A stretch of 64,000 bases of DNA, taken from BD2-11 clade cluster bacterium bin43 (lineage in GTDB: Bacteria > Gemmatimonadota > Gemmatimonadetes > Longimicrobiales > Gaopeijiaceae). The position numbers were made by a program, and so were the translations under genes. The notes beneath the pieces were generated by a model. The model did not search any database. It saw nothing but the letters and a program-made list of their open reading frames with translations, and was not told where the DNA came from. This document shows positions 45,092 through 55,400 of this stretch, piece by piece. Each line of letters starts with the position of its first letter. Position 1 is the stretch's first letter. The DNA is taken from contig MPMR01000019.1 in NCBI GenBank assembly GCA_002238605.1, positions 1 to 64,000 of the forward strand. The letters run 5' to 3'.

Positions 45092-46804
45092 CTACATCGC
45101 GAATACCGACCTGCCCCGCGAGAACGTCTCCAGGATCGGGATGAACTCCAGGTTCTCCGGGTCCGCGGTCAGCGGGTTCTCGTCCAGGATCACCAGGTCG
45201 GCCTGCTTGCCGACCGTGATCGAGCCCTTGGTGTCCTCCTCGAAGTACTGGTAGGCGCCCCCGAGGGTCACCGCGTGCAGCGCCTGCATCACCGTCAGCC
45301 GCTGATGCGGCCCGAGGATGTGCCCGCTGCGGGTCTTGCGGTTCACGGCGATCGACACCAGGCGCATCATGTGCGGCGGGACCACCGAGGCGTCGTTGTG
45401 GATGGTGAAGTTCACCCCCCGCTCCAGGGCCCAGCCCATCGGGCTGGTGTTGTTGCCCCGATCCTCGCCGAAGCTGATCCGGTGCCAGTCGCCCCAGAAG
45501 AAGGCGTGTGCCGCGAAGAACGAGGGCACGATGTTGAGCTCCGCTGACCTGTCCAGCTGGTCTGCGCGCATGAGCTGGGCGTGGATGATGACGGAACGGT
45601 GGTCGGGCATGGGATCCATGTCGGCGACCGCCTCGTCCACCCCGTCGATCATGAGATCCATGGCCGCGTCGCCGTTGGCGTGCACGATGATGGGGATGCC
45701 CGCCTCGATCAGCTGGTCCGCCTGCGCCTTGTAAACGACGGGGTCCATGACGCCGTACGCAACATAGTCCGGCGGGGCGCCCGGCGGTCCCTCCTCGTAC
45801 GGAATCGTGACCCAGGCCGTGCGCCCCTGGGGGGAGCCGTCGAGCATGAGCTTCACCCCGGCCACGCGGAAGCCGTTCTCGTATCCGCGCGTGTAAGGCA
45901 CGTCCGGGACCTCGTTGGGCATGGCGCGATTGCGGACGAAAGCCGCGACGTCGGCCTTGAATGGCTCCCGGGCCGCCGCCTCCCGGAACATGTCCGCCTG
46001 CTCCGAAGCGGTCCCGCCGTCCTGGATGGTGGTCGTCCCGTGGCTCAGGTACACGTCGATGGACCGGCGGATGAGCTCATCCATCTCCTCCATCGTCGAA
46101 GGGGTGCCATAGCGGTCGATGGCCAGCAGCCCGCGGGCGGTCTCCTCCAGCACGCCGTTGGGCTCCATCGAACCCGCGATGCGGCGCACATGGCCGCCGG
46201 GCGGGTCGGGCGTGTCGGCGGTGATGTTGCTGACCTCGAGAGCGGCGGAGTTGGTCGTGGTCAGGTGGCCCGACACGTGCGTGAGGACGATGGGGTGCTC
46301 GGTCGACGCGCGGTCGAGATCCTCGCGCGTCGGGTGCCGGCCCTCCTCGAGCAGCGAGTCGTCGTAGCCGCGCCCGGTCACTGCCTCGCCGGCAGGGATG
46401 TCGTGTTCATCGATCCACGCCCGTACCTTGCGCACGAGGTCGTCGATGTTGTTGACGTCGCCCACCGGCGGCGGGTGCAGCCCCAGGGAGGTTTGGTCGC
46501 GGCCCGCGCCCATGAAATGGCCGTGCGAGTCGATGAACCCGGGCAGGAGGGCGTTGTCGCCCAGTTCCACCACCCGGGTCGACGATCCCTGAAGAGCCAT
46601 CACCTCGTCCATCGATCCGGCGGCGACGATCGTCTCGCCACGCACCGCGACCGCCTCCACGGTGGGTTGCTGCGGATCCATGGTGACGATGTTGTCGCCG
46701 TGGAAGATCGTGTCCGCGGGCGGGCCGGCATCCTGGCTGCAGGCGGCCACGCTGGCGACAAGGGCGACCGTGACAACGGCGAGGGGTTGGTTCGACCTGG
46801 TCAT
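45092..46804 (-). CDS. YtcJ-like amidohydrolase lipoprotein
   Basis: This 570-residue metal-dependent hydrolase is probably anchored as a lipoprotein (signal ending VASVAAC). Start ATG 46804 has GGAGAG upstream; an earlier start would add a non-signal-like extension. The amidohydrolase-3 fold is shown by FIDSHGHFMG (HxH metal motif), VHANGDAAMD, IIHAQLM and a C-terminal LGSITVGKQADLVILDENPL-like stretch. Such enzymes cleave N-acyl or formamide bonds. It is divergent from the taurine genes, and a paralogue lies within that cluster at 50381, so both may supply the pathway. Confidence 0.88.
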   Translation of the reverse strand: MTRSNQPLAVVTVALVASVAACSQDAGPPADTIFHGDNIVTMDPQQPTVEAVAVRGETIVAAGSMDEVMALQGSSTRVVELGDNALLPGFIDSHGHFMGAGRDQTSLGLHPPPVGDVNNIDDLVRKVRAWIDEHDIPAGEAVTGRGYDDSLLEEGRHPTREDLDRASTEHPIVLTHVSGHLTTTNSAALEVSNITADTPDPPGGHVRRIAGSMEPNGVLEETARGLLAIDRYGTPSTMEEMDELIRRSIDVYLSHGTTTIQDGGTASEQADMFREAAAREPFKADVAAFVRNRAMPNEVPDVPYTRGYENGFRVAGVKLMLDGSPQGRTAWVTIPYEEGPPGAPPDYVAYGVMDPVVYKAQADQLIEAGIPIIVHANGDAAMDLMIDGVDEAVADMDPMPDHRSVIIHAQLMRADQLDRSAELNIVPSFFAAHAFFWGDWHRISFGEDRGNNTSPMGWALERGVNFTIHNDASVVPPHMMRLVSIAVNRKTRSGHILGPHQRLTVMQALHAVTLGGAYQYFEEDTKGSITVGKQADLVILDENPLTADPENLEFIPILETFSRGRSVFAM

Positions 46805-47102
46805 TACTCTCTCCACGGCTATCAAGGGGACGAGTGTCCGGGCAGCGTACGCCCCGGCGTTGCGTCCCGTCAAGCTGCGGTCGAGTCTGCCGGGCCGGTT
46901 CCCCGCCGGCACCATGCGCGGCCCTCGCCGGCATCGTTTGCGAGCACCGCGGAATCGTCCATACTACATTCTCCCGGGCCCCGGACCCGCAGAATGAATC
47001 CCCGGGACGTTGAATCCCATCCGGACCGGTGCTTCCGTGCCGGCCCCCACTCACACAGGCATCGGCGGCTCCGGCAGGGCCGGCCGACTGGAGAGGCTGG
47101 AC

Positions 47103-48833
47103 ATGGCCAAGAGAAGAATGACTCCTTCCGAGGCGCTGGTGGAAACACTGGTCGCCGAAGGGGTGACAGATGTTTTCGGGTTGGTGGGATCGGCCTTCAT
47201 GGATGCCCTGGATCTGTTCCCGGACGCGGGCATCCGGTTTATCCCGGTGGCCCACGAGCAGGCCGCCGCGCACGCCGCGGACGGGCTGGCGCGGGTGACG
47301 GGGAGGCCTCAGGCCTGCATCGCCCAGAACGGCCCCGGCGCGGCCAACTTCGTCTCGGCGATCGCAGCCGCCTTCTGGGCGCATTCCCCTGTCGTGGCCC
47401 TTACGCCTGAAACCGGATCACTGGGCATCGGCACGGGGGGCTTCCAGGAGCTCGACCAGATGCCGATGTTCGAGGCCCAGACCGTCTTCCAGGTCCGCGT
47501 CAACCGTCCCGAGCGCATGGGCGAACTGGCCCGGCGCTGCTTCTACCGCGCCAAGCTCGAGCTCGGGCCCACCCAGCTCAACATCCCCAGGGACTATTTC
47601 TACGGGGACATCGAAGAGGAGATCTTCGCAACGCCGACTCTGGGCGCCGGCCGTCCGCCCCGGGCCGACATCGAGGAAGCGGTCCGGATTCTGAAGGGCG
47701 CCCGCTATCCCGTCATCATCTCCGGAGGAGGGGTGTGCCAGGGCGACGCCATGGGGGAGGTCGGGGCGCTGGCCGAGCACCTCAGCGCCCCGGTCGTCAA
47801 CACCTACCTGCACAACGACACCTTCCCCTACAGCCACGAACTGGGGTGCGGGCCCATCGGCTACTGCGGATCCAAGGCCGCCATGCGCACCATCGCCAAG
47901 GCCGACGTCGTGCTGGCGCTGGGCACGCGGCTCGGAGTGTTCGGGCTGCTTCCCCAGTACGACATGACCTACTGGCCGGAGGACGCCACCCTCATCCAGG
48001 TGGACCGCGACGCCAGGCAATGGGGGATGAGCAAGATCCCGGCGCTGTTCTCGGTCGCGGACGTGAAGGAGTACGCGACCGAGTTGCTCGAGGAACTCCG
48101 CAGCGCCCTCCCGGCTCCGGGCCGCAACGAGGAGCGCATCGCCGATGTCGCGCGCGAGAAGCGCGCCTGGGACGAGGAACTGGAGAGCTGGTCCTCGTCC
48201 ACCAGCGCCTTCATGCATCCCCGGCGCTTCCTCTGGGAGTTCACCCGGGCGCTTCCCGGGGATGCCCTCGTGACCACGGACATCGGCAACACCTGCTCGA
48301 TCACGAACGGCTATCTCCGATTCAACGGCCCCCGCCAGCACCTCGCGGCGCTGACCTGGGGGAACTGCGGCTTCGCCTACGGGGCCGCGCTGGGCGCCAA
48401 GGTCGGCAACCCCGCCGCGCCCGTGTTCGCCATCCAGGGAGACGGCGCCTGGGGCATCAGCGGCCTGAGCGAGGTCATGACGGCCGTGCGCGAGGACATC
48501 CCGGTCATCGCCGTCGTCATCAACAACCACGAGTGGGGCGCCGAGAAGAAGAACCAGATCGACTTCTACGACGATCGCTTCGTGGGCACCAACCTGCGCG
48601 CCAACCCGGACTTCGCGGAGGTGGCGGAGGCGATGGGGGCGAAGGGATACAGGGTCGACGACTACCGCGATGTGCGGGACGTGGTGCGCGATGCGCTCGC
48701 CAGCGGCCAGCCCTGCGTCATCAACGCGGTGGTCGAGGGCGGCGCGAGGGTGCTCGCGGAGCCCTTCCGGCGGGACGCGCTCGCGATGCCGACCCGTCAT
48801 CTGGAAAAATACGCGCACCTGAGCCTGAGCTAG
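47103..48833 (+). CDS. xsc: Sulfoacetaldehyde acetyltransferase
   Basis: This 576-residue thiamine-diphosphate enzyme converts sulfoacetaldehyde and phosphate to acetyl phosphate and sulfite. It has the three TPP-enzyme domains: N-terminal with Glu52 (AHEQAAAHAADG), central, and C-terminal with GDG at about 446-448 and NN near 472. Family-specific marks are AQNGPGAANFV, GTGGFQELDQMPMFE, LNIPRDYFYG and EWGAEKKNQIDFYDDRFVGTNL. ATG 47103 has GGAGAGG 6 nt upstream. The next gene is a taurine aminotransferase-like enzyme and pta lies 8 kb on, which supports this call over acetolactate synthase. Confidence 0.9.
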   Translation: MAKRRMTPSEALVETLVAEGVTDVFGLVGSAFMDALDLFPDAGIRFIPVAHEQAAAHAADGLARVTGRPQACIAQNGPGAANFVSAIAAAFWAHSPVVALTPETGSLGIGTGGFQELDQMPMFEAQTVFQVRVNRPERMGELARRCFYRAKLELGPTQLNIPRDYFYGDIEEEIFATPTLGAGRPPRADIEEAVRILKGARYPVIISGGGVCQGDAMGEVGALAEHLSAPVVNTYLHNDTFPYSHELGCGPIGYCGSKAAMRTIAKADVVLALGTRLGVFGLLPQYDMTYWPEDATLIQVDRDARQWGMSKIPALFSVADVKEYATELLEELRSALPAPGRNEERIADVAREKRAWDEELESWSSSTSAFMHPRRFLWEFTRALPGDALVTTDIGNTCSITNGYLRFNGPRQHLAALTWGNCGFAYGAALGAKVGNPAAPVFAIQGDGAWGISGLSEVMTAVREDIPVIAVVINNHEWGAEKKNQIDFYDDRFVGTNLRANPDFAEVAEAMGAKGYRVDDYRDVRDVVRDALASGQPCVINAVVEGGARVLAEPFRRDALAMPTRHLEKYAHLSLS

Positions 48834-48905
48834 AGGCGCGGGCCGGGCTGGAACACGTCGAATTCACCGGGCTTCCGGCACCATCCGGAGCGAAAGGGAG
48901 GACAA

Positions 48906-50300
48906 ATGTCCGATACCCAGGCGTTGCTGGCCGACTACGACGTCCAGGACGTTATCGAGAAGGACAGGAAGCACCTCTGGCACCATCTGTTTCAGCACAG
49001 CGTCCTTGAGAACCAGGATCCACAGGTGTTCGTCGAGGGCGAAGGCGCGCGCGTGCGCGATATCCACGGGAAGGAGTATCTCGACGGCGCCTCGGGCGGC
49101 GTCTGGTGCGTCAACGTGGGTCACGGGCGCGAGAGCATCGCGAGAGTGGTGTACGAACAGTTGCTGCGCCTGCCCTACTATGCGGGCGTGGTCGGCACCG
49201 TCCCCGCGGCCCAGTATGCGAGCGCGCTGGCGGAATGGCTGCCCGAGCTGGACCACGTCTACTTCGCCAACAGCGGATCGGAGGCCAACGAGAAGGCGAT
49301 CAAGATGGTGCGCCAGATCGCGCATCTGAACGGGACCGGGAAGTACAAGGTCCTCTACCGGGACCGGGACTATCACGGGACCACCATCGGCTGCCTGGCG
49401 GCGAGCGGACAGGAGGAGCGCAAGGAGGCGTACGGGCCGTTCCCCGACGGGTTCGCGGGGATCCCCCACGCGATGTGCTATCGCTGCCCGTTCGGCAAGA
49501 CCTACCCGGACTGCAACATCGAATGCGCGCGCGCGCTGGAGGACGCCATCGAGGCGGAGGGACCTGATACGGTGGGCGGGGTCATTCTCGAACCCATCAC
49601 CGCCGGCGGCGGGGTCATTCCCCCGGTTGACGAATATTACCCGATCGTCCGCGAGATATGCGACGAATACGGGGTGATCCTCATCATCGACGAAGTCGTA
49701 TGCGGGTTCGGGCGCACCGGTACCATGTTCGGCTACGAGCACTACGATTTCGTTCCCGACATCGTCACCATGGCCAAGGGCATGGCCAGCTCCTACGCGC
49801 CGATCTCGGCGGCGGCCGTGCGCGGCGAGGTGTTCGACACCTTCCTCGAGGATCCGAGCGAGAAGTACCACTACTTCAGGGACATCAGCACCTACGGCGG
49901 ATGTACCGCGGGCTTCGCGGCCGCCCTCGAGAACCTGCGCATCATCGAGGAGGAGGACCTGATCGAAAACAGCCGCGTGATGGGCGCGTACCTGCTGGAC
50001 CGCCTGCGCGAGCTGTCCGATCACCCGAACGTCGGCGACGTGCGCGGAAGGGGCCTGTTCGCCGGCGTGGAGCTGGTGGAGGACCGGACCTCGAAGACCC
50101 CGGTGAGCGAGGACGTGATGATGGCCGTCGTGAAGAAGGCCGCCGAAGAGGGCGTCCTGGTGGGCAAGACCACGCGCAGCGTCCCCGGCCTGAACAACAC
50201 CGTCAACATGGCTCCGCCCCTCATCGTCACCAAGGCGGACGTCGACGAGCTGGTGGATGCGGTAAAGGCCGGGATCGAGCATGGATGCCGGGATCTTTGA
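48906..50300 (+). CDS. tpa: Taurine:pyruvate aminotransferase
   Basis: This 464-residue class III PLP aminotransferase would move the amino group of taurine to pyruvate, giving sulfoacetaldehyde and alanine. Motifs are FANSGSEANEKAIKM, YHGTTIGCLAASG, LIIDEVVCGFGRTGT and the PLP lysine Lys291 (TMAKGMASSYAP). An internal Cys-rich piece (CYRCPFGKTYPDCNIEC) is as in other aminotransferases of this group. GGGAGG precedes ATG 48906. Direct linkage to xsc makes the taurine assignment the best one; other omega-amino acids are possible. Confidence 0.87.
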   Translation: MSDTQALLADYDVQDVIEKDRKHLWHHLFQHSVLENQDPQVFVEGEGARVRDIHGKEYLDGASGGVWCVNVGHGRESIARVVYEQLLRLPYYAGVVGTVPAAQYASALAEWLPELDHVYFANSGSEANEKAIKMVRQIAHLNGTGKYKVLYRDRDYHGTTIGCLAASGQEERKEAYGPFPDGFAGIPHAMCYRCPFGKTYPDCNIECARALEDAIEAEGPDTVGGVILEPITAGGGVIPPVDEYYPIVREICDEYGVILIIDEVVCGFGRTGTMFGYEHYDFVPDIVTMAKGMASSYAPISAAAVRGEVFDTFLEDPSEKYHYFRDISTYGGCTAGFAAALENLRIIEEEDLIENSRVMGAYLLDRLRELSDHPNVGDVRGRGLFAGVELVEDRTSKTPVSEDVMMAVVKKAAEEGVLVGKTTRSVPGLNNTVNMAPPLIVTKADVDELVDAVKAGIEHGCRDL

Positions 50301-50380
50301 GACCCGCGGCTGGCGCGCAAGACGGAACTGGCATCGATACTGAGATCGCAAGACAGCCGCGCAACACGGGAGGACAGACC

Positions 50381-52108
50381 ATGCCTCGCAGACACCAGCC
50401 CCGCGTCCTGATTGGCACTCTGATCGTCCTGCCGGCGGCGGTCATCGCCGCGTGTGCCGTCCCCGCGCCCGTACTGGAGGTCGACACGGTCTACCTGAAC
50501 GGGGAGATCGTCACGATGGACGAGGCCGCGCCGACCGTCGAGGCCGTGGCGGTCCGCGGCGACGAGATCGTCGCGGTGGGGAGCAACGCCGAGGTGGGAC
50601 TGACGGCCGGTCCGGGCACCCGCGTCGTCGACCTGGAAGGCCGGACGATGACGCCGGGCTTCTACGCCCCCCACGACCACTTTCCGTGGGCGGGCGCCAT
50701 CGCGGTGACGACGGTGAACCTGAACAGCCCGCCCATGGGGCCGGTGGAGAACATCGACGGCCTGGTGGACGCCCTGCGGGAGAAGACCGGCGAGACCCCG
50801 GAGGGCGAGTGGATCCAGGGGTGGGGGTATGACGACACCCTGCTGGAGGACCAGCGCCACCCCGACCGGCACGACCTGGACCGGGTGTCGACCGAACACC
50901 CTATCTACATCAGCCACACCTCCGGCCACCTGGGCGTGGCCAACACCATGGCGCTCGGGTTAGCGGGCATCACTGCGGCGACGCAGCCGCCTCCGGGCGG
51001 GGTCATCCGCCATGAAGCCGACACCGGGGAGCCCGATGGCGTGCTGGAGGAGACCGCGGCCTGGATGGTCATGGGCATCGTGCCGCCGGCCACCCGCGAG
51101 CAGAAGCTGGAGGGGTTTCGGCGCGCCGTGCAGATCTACGTGGAGCAGGGCGTGACCACCACGGTCATCACCGGGGGCTCGGCCGAAAACGTCGCCGACC
51201 TGCAGATGGCCCGGCGGGAGGGGCTCCTCTCGCTCCGGGTGGTCACCATGGTGAGCAAGGCCGCGCCCGGCGTGCCCTCCCCCGCGGAAGCGGGTGGCTT
51301 CGTCTCCGGATTCGGCGACAACCACCTGAAGCTGGGCGGCATCAAGATCGTCCAGGACGGCTCCAACCAGGGCTTCACCGGCTACTTCACCGAGCCTTAC
51401 CACACGCCCTTCAACGGCGACGCCGATTGGCGCGGATACCCCGCCCGCAGCCGGGAGGACCTCACGGCCATGGTCACGGAGCTGCACCGGGCCGGCTACC
51501 AGATCGCCATCCACGGGAACGGCGACGCCGCCATCGACGACATCATCCACGCCTTCCGCGAAGCCCAGCGCGACTTTCCCCGCGACGACGCCCGCCACCG
51601 CATCGAGCATTGCCAGATGGTGCGCAAGGATCAGCTGGACGAGATCGCCGAGCTGGGCATCACGCCCTCGTTCTTCGTCGGGCACGTGTTCTATTGGGGA
51701 GACCGGCACCGCGACATTTTCATGGGGCCTGAGCGCGCGGCCGGGATCAGCCCGCTCAGGTCGTCCATCGACCGGGGCATCCGCTTCACCGTGCACGACG
51801 ACACCCCGGTCACCCCCGTGGACCCGCTTCAGCTCATCTGGGTGTCGGTCAACCGCCTGACCCGGAGCGACCAGGTGCTTGGAGCCGAGGAGCGGGTCAC
51901 GCCCCTGGAGGCGATGCGGGCGATGACCATCGACGCCGCCTGGCAGAACTTCGAGGAGGACCTCAAGGGGTCCATCGAGCCGGGCAAGCTGGCGGACTTC
52001 GTCATCCTGTCCGACAACCCGCTCACGGTCGATCCCCTGACCATCCGCGAGATCCAGGTGCTCGAAACCATCGTCGGCGGAGAGACGGTCTACCGACGCG
52101 TGGACTGA
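50381..52108 (+). CDS. YtcJ-like amidohydrolase lipoprotein, second copy
   Basis: This 575-residue enzyme has signal and lipobox VIAAC (Cys25). Metal motifs are GFYAPHDHFPWAG (HxH) and IAIHGNGDAAIDD. Other hallmarks are VDLEGRTMTPGF and EPGKLADFVILSDNPL. GGGAGG lies 7 nt before ATG 50381. It is a paralogue of the gene at 45092-46804 but differs round the first metal motif (HDH against HGH). Lying between tpa and the susC-like gene, it may release taurine from an N-acyl conjugate outside the cell or in the periplasm. This is inference only. Confidence 0.88.
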   Translation: MPRRHQPRVLIGTLIVLPAAVIAACAVPAPVLEVDTVYLNGEIVTMDEAAPTVEAVAVRGDEIVAVGSNAEVGLTAGPGTRVVDLEGRTMTPGFYAPHDHFPWAGAIAVTTVNLNSPPMGPVENIDGLVDALREKTGETPEGEWIQGWGYDDTLLEDQRHPDRHDLDRVSTEHPIYISHTSGHLGVANTMALGLAGITAATQPPPGGVIRHEADTGEPDGVLEETAAWMVMGIVPPATREQKLEGFRRAVQIYVEQGVTTTVITGGSAENVADLQMARREGLLSLRVVTMVSKAAPGVPSPAEAGGFVSGFGDNHLKLGGIKIVQDGSNQGFTGYFTEPYHTPFNGDADWRGYPARSREDLTAMVTELHRAGYQIAIHGNGDAAIDDIIHAFREAQRDFPRDDARHRIEHCQMVRKDQLDEIAELGITPSFFVGHVFYWGDRHRDIFMGPERAAGISPLRSSIDRGIRFTVHDDTPVTPVDPLQLIWVSVNRLTRSDQVLGAEERVTPLEAMRAMTIDAAWQNFEEDLKGSIEPGKLADFVILSDNPLTVDPLTIREIQVLETIVGGETVYRRVD

Positions 52109-52480
52109 CCGTACAGCCGGGAGACCGCCCTCACGGCCCCTGCCGGGTGCCTTCTCGGGCTCGTTTGTCCCGCAGCGCGTAAGCGAGCCCGGGGCGCAGG
52201 TTTGCGAAGGGAAAGCCCAATCCCCACAATCAGAGAACGCTCGCCCCCCCCAAACCCCTGCACGTCGAAGTGCATCCGTACGCCAACGCCTGGGAGGGAA
52301 AACGCGTCGGGGCGGCGAACCTGGCTTTCCGCCGTGCCTCGTGGGCCGGGAATCCGACTCGAGGACGGGTTCCGACCACGCAGCCGGGACGGGCGGTTCT
52401 GTCCGCTCGCTTCGCTGCTACCCGCCTGGCACGTCCCACCGGAACCGCAGTCGGAGTCCGAAGACTCCGGGGAGGTTGCT
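52109..52480 (+). other. 372-bp intergenic region before susC-like gene
   Basis: No gene is seen. It holds three inverted repeats: CGGGCTCG/CGAGCCCG (52156-52163, 52184-52191, possible terminator of the amidohydrolase), TGCAC/GTGCA (52259-52274) and a 7-bp hairpin ending one base before the Shine-Dalgarno sequence. A promoter is likely here but none is clear. Confidence 0.6.
52452..52469 (+). promoter_or_regulatory. Hairpin next to susC-like ribosome site
   Basis: CGGAGTC-CGAA-GACTCCG is a perfect 7-bp stem with a CGAA loop. It ends one base before GGGAGG, the ribosome site of the susC-like gene. It could tune translation or protect the mRNA 5' end. Confidence 0.5.
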
Positions 52481-55400
52481 GTGAAACCCTCTATCGTTCT
52501 CATTCTCCTGTTGGCCGGATTCACTCACGCGGCCACCGCTCAGTCGGTATCGTTCGACCCGCAGCCGACCCTGGTCCTGGAGGTGGCCCCCGCCGAAATG
52601 GACGTGCGCCCGATCCGGGTGCAGGGGACCGTCACCGGGACGGTCACCGACGCGGGAACCGGACAGCCCATCGCCGCGGTCCAGATGTCGGTCGTGGGGA
52701 CCGGTCTGGGTGGGCTGACCAACGAGGATGGCCGCTACCTGATCCCGAACGTGCCCGACGGACCCCAGACCCTGCGCGCGGAGCGGGTCGGGTATGCGAG
52801 CATCGACCTGGCGATCACGGTTACGGCCGACCAGACGGTCGTGCAGGACTTCCTTCTCTCGGAACAGGCCTTCGCGCTCGACGAGATCGTCGTCACCGGC
52901 GTTCCGGGCGGGACGCGCCGGCGCGCGATCGGCAACTCGGTGGGGACCATCGAGGCGGCGGCCATCACCGAGGTGGCGCCCGTCGACGACGTGCAGACCC
53001 TGCTGCGCGGGCGAACCCCCAGCGTCAACATGATGGGCGGCGGCATGGTGGGGCAGGGTCCGCGCATGCGCATCCGGGGCGCGTCCACCTTCTCGCTCAA
53101 CGGCCAGCCACTCATCTACATCGACGGCGTACGGGCCAACAACGACGAGACCACGGGCTACACCTTCGGCAACAACGCCGGCGTGCGCTCGATCCTCACC
53201 ACGCTGGACCCCGAGCAGATCGAGAGAATCGAGGTGCTCAAGGGTCCGGCGGCGGCGACGCTCTACGGGACGGAGGCGTCGCGCGGCGTCATCAACGTCA
53301 TCACCAAGCGGGGCCAAGAGGGCGGCGCCCGAGTCGACATCATGGTCCGCCAGGGCGTGAACTGGATGGCCGACCCGCAGGGCAAGGTGGGCTACGACAA
53401 CTACTGGACCGACCCGTCCAACGGGCAGATCCACACACTGAACATGCTGGACTACCACGGGGGGCTCGGCAACGAGATCTACACCCGTGGGTCCGTCCAG
53501 GCGTACAGCGCCAGCCTGAGCGGCGGCTCGGCGGACACCCGCTACTTCCTTTCGGGGACCTATGCGGACGAGACCGGGATCCTGAACTACAACTGGCAGA
53601 AGAAGTTCAACCTGCGCACCAACATCGAGACCGAACTCTCGGAGAATCTCGGTCTCGCCGTGAACATGGGGTACTCCAACTCGAGGGACCGCCTGGTCCG
53701 CGACGGCTTCGGGAGCATCACCGAGGGTGTCGAGTTCGGGAGCCCCCGGCTCCTGCCCGAGCACTGGTGCCGGTCGAGCAACAACAGCTTCGGCTGCGAA
53801 CTCCTGCACGGGTACAACCGCTACGACATGCCGGTCAGGGACGAAACCAACTTCAACCACCAGTACCTGAACCGGTTCACGGGCGGCCTGACCTTCAACC
53901 ACGAGGCGCTCGGCTTCCTCACGACCCGGCTCACCTCGGGCATCGACTTCACCGGCGAGCAGAACGTGGCCTTCCGCGAATTCCAGACCAGCGACACCGC
54001 GGTGGTGTCGCTCGGCGCGAACAACCGCAAGGGCTTCCGCAACGAGGGGCACTTCACCCACTTCCGCACGACCACCGACTTCTCGACCACCGCCAACCTC
54101 AACGTTTCTTCAGCGCTGACCACGTCCACTTCGCTGGGCGTTCAGTACTACACCCGCACCACGACCTTCCTCTCGGCCACCGGACAGCAGTTCGCCGGCC
54201 CCGGCCTGAGCACCATCACCTCCACCTCGATCCCGGGCGTGCCGGCCAACAACCGCATCTCGGACAACACCCTCGGCACCTACCTGCAGGAGACACTGGG
54301 GTGGAATGACCGCCTCTTCCTGACCGGCGCCGTGCGCGTGGACAACAACAGCGCCTTCGGCAACGACATCAGGTTCGTGACCTACCCGAAGGCGTCGCTC
54401 TCGTGGGTGATGAACGAGGAGGGCTGGTTCCAGGACGGCGCGCCCTCGTGGCTCAGCACCCTGCGGCTGAGGGTGGCATGGGGTGAGTCGGGCGAGCAGC
54501 CGGCGTCGTTCTCGGCGCTGCGCACCTGGGCCGCGGTGACCGGGCCCCGGAGCACCGCGGGCGTGACGCCCAACACGGTCGGGAACGAAGACCTGACCGC
54601 CGAGGTCGGCCAGGAGACCGAAGTCGGATTCGACGCCGATCTCCTCGACAATCGGCTGGGTCTCCAGTTCACGTACTACAACAAGCTGACCAGGGGCGCG
54701 ATTCTCGAACGCGACCTGCCGCCCTCCGGCGGGTTCACCGGAGCCCAGTTCGTGAACGCGGGCCAGATCACCAACTCGGGGCTCGAGCTCTCGCTCAACG
54801 CCCAGCTCGTCGAGACTGCAGGCCTCAGCTGGGACGTCGGCCTCAACTTCTCCAGCAACAGCTCGGAGATCCTGCAGCTCTCCGGCGAGGCTGGAGACAC
54901 CACCATCGTCTTCAACAGCTGGAGCTCGATGGAACACCGGGTGGGCCATCCGCCCTACAGCTGGTTCGGTGTGGACGTGGTGAGTTCGGACCTTGACGCC
55001 AACGGCAACACCGTCAACGCCCAGTGCAGCGACGGGCGGGGCGGCACCACGCCCTGCTTCGACGCCGGCGGCACGACCATCGCGCCGCGCGTCTTCCTGG
55101 GCCGGGCGATCGCGCCCTACGAGCTGTCGCTGACCTCCGACATCGCCGTCGGCAGCAACCTGCGCTTCCACGTCCTGATCACCTCCGAGCAGGGCCACAA
55201 GCGGTTCGACAACACCCTTCGCCAGCGCTGCAGGCTCTACCGGGTGTGCCGGTCGAACCACCATCCGCAGGAGTGGGATCCGATCATGAAGGCGACGGTC
55301 GAGAGCAGCGACCAGATCATCGACTCGTGGGTCAACGACGTGAGCTTCATCCGGCTCAAGGCGGTTTCCATGACCTACGACCTGCCGGAGCAATACCGCT

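Noticed and set aside
47103-48833. Acetolactate synthase as identity of the TPP enzyme
   Set aside because: Motifs GGFQELDQM and EWGAEKKNQ and linkage to an omega-aminotransferase and pta fit sulfoacetaldehyde acetyltransferase better.
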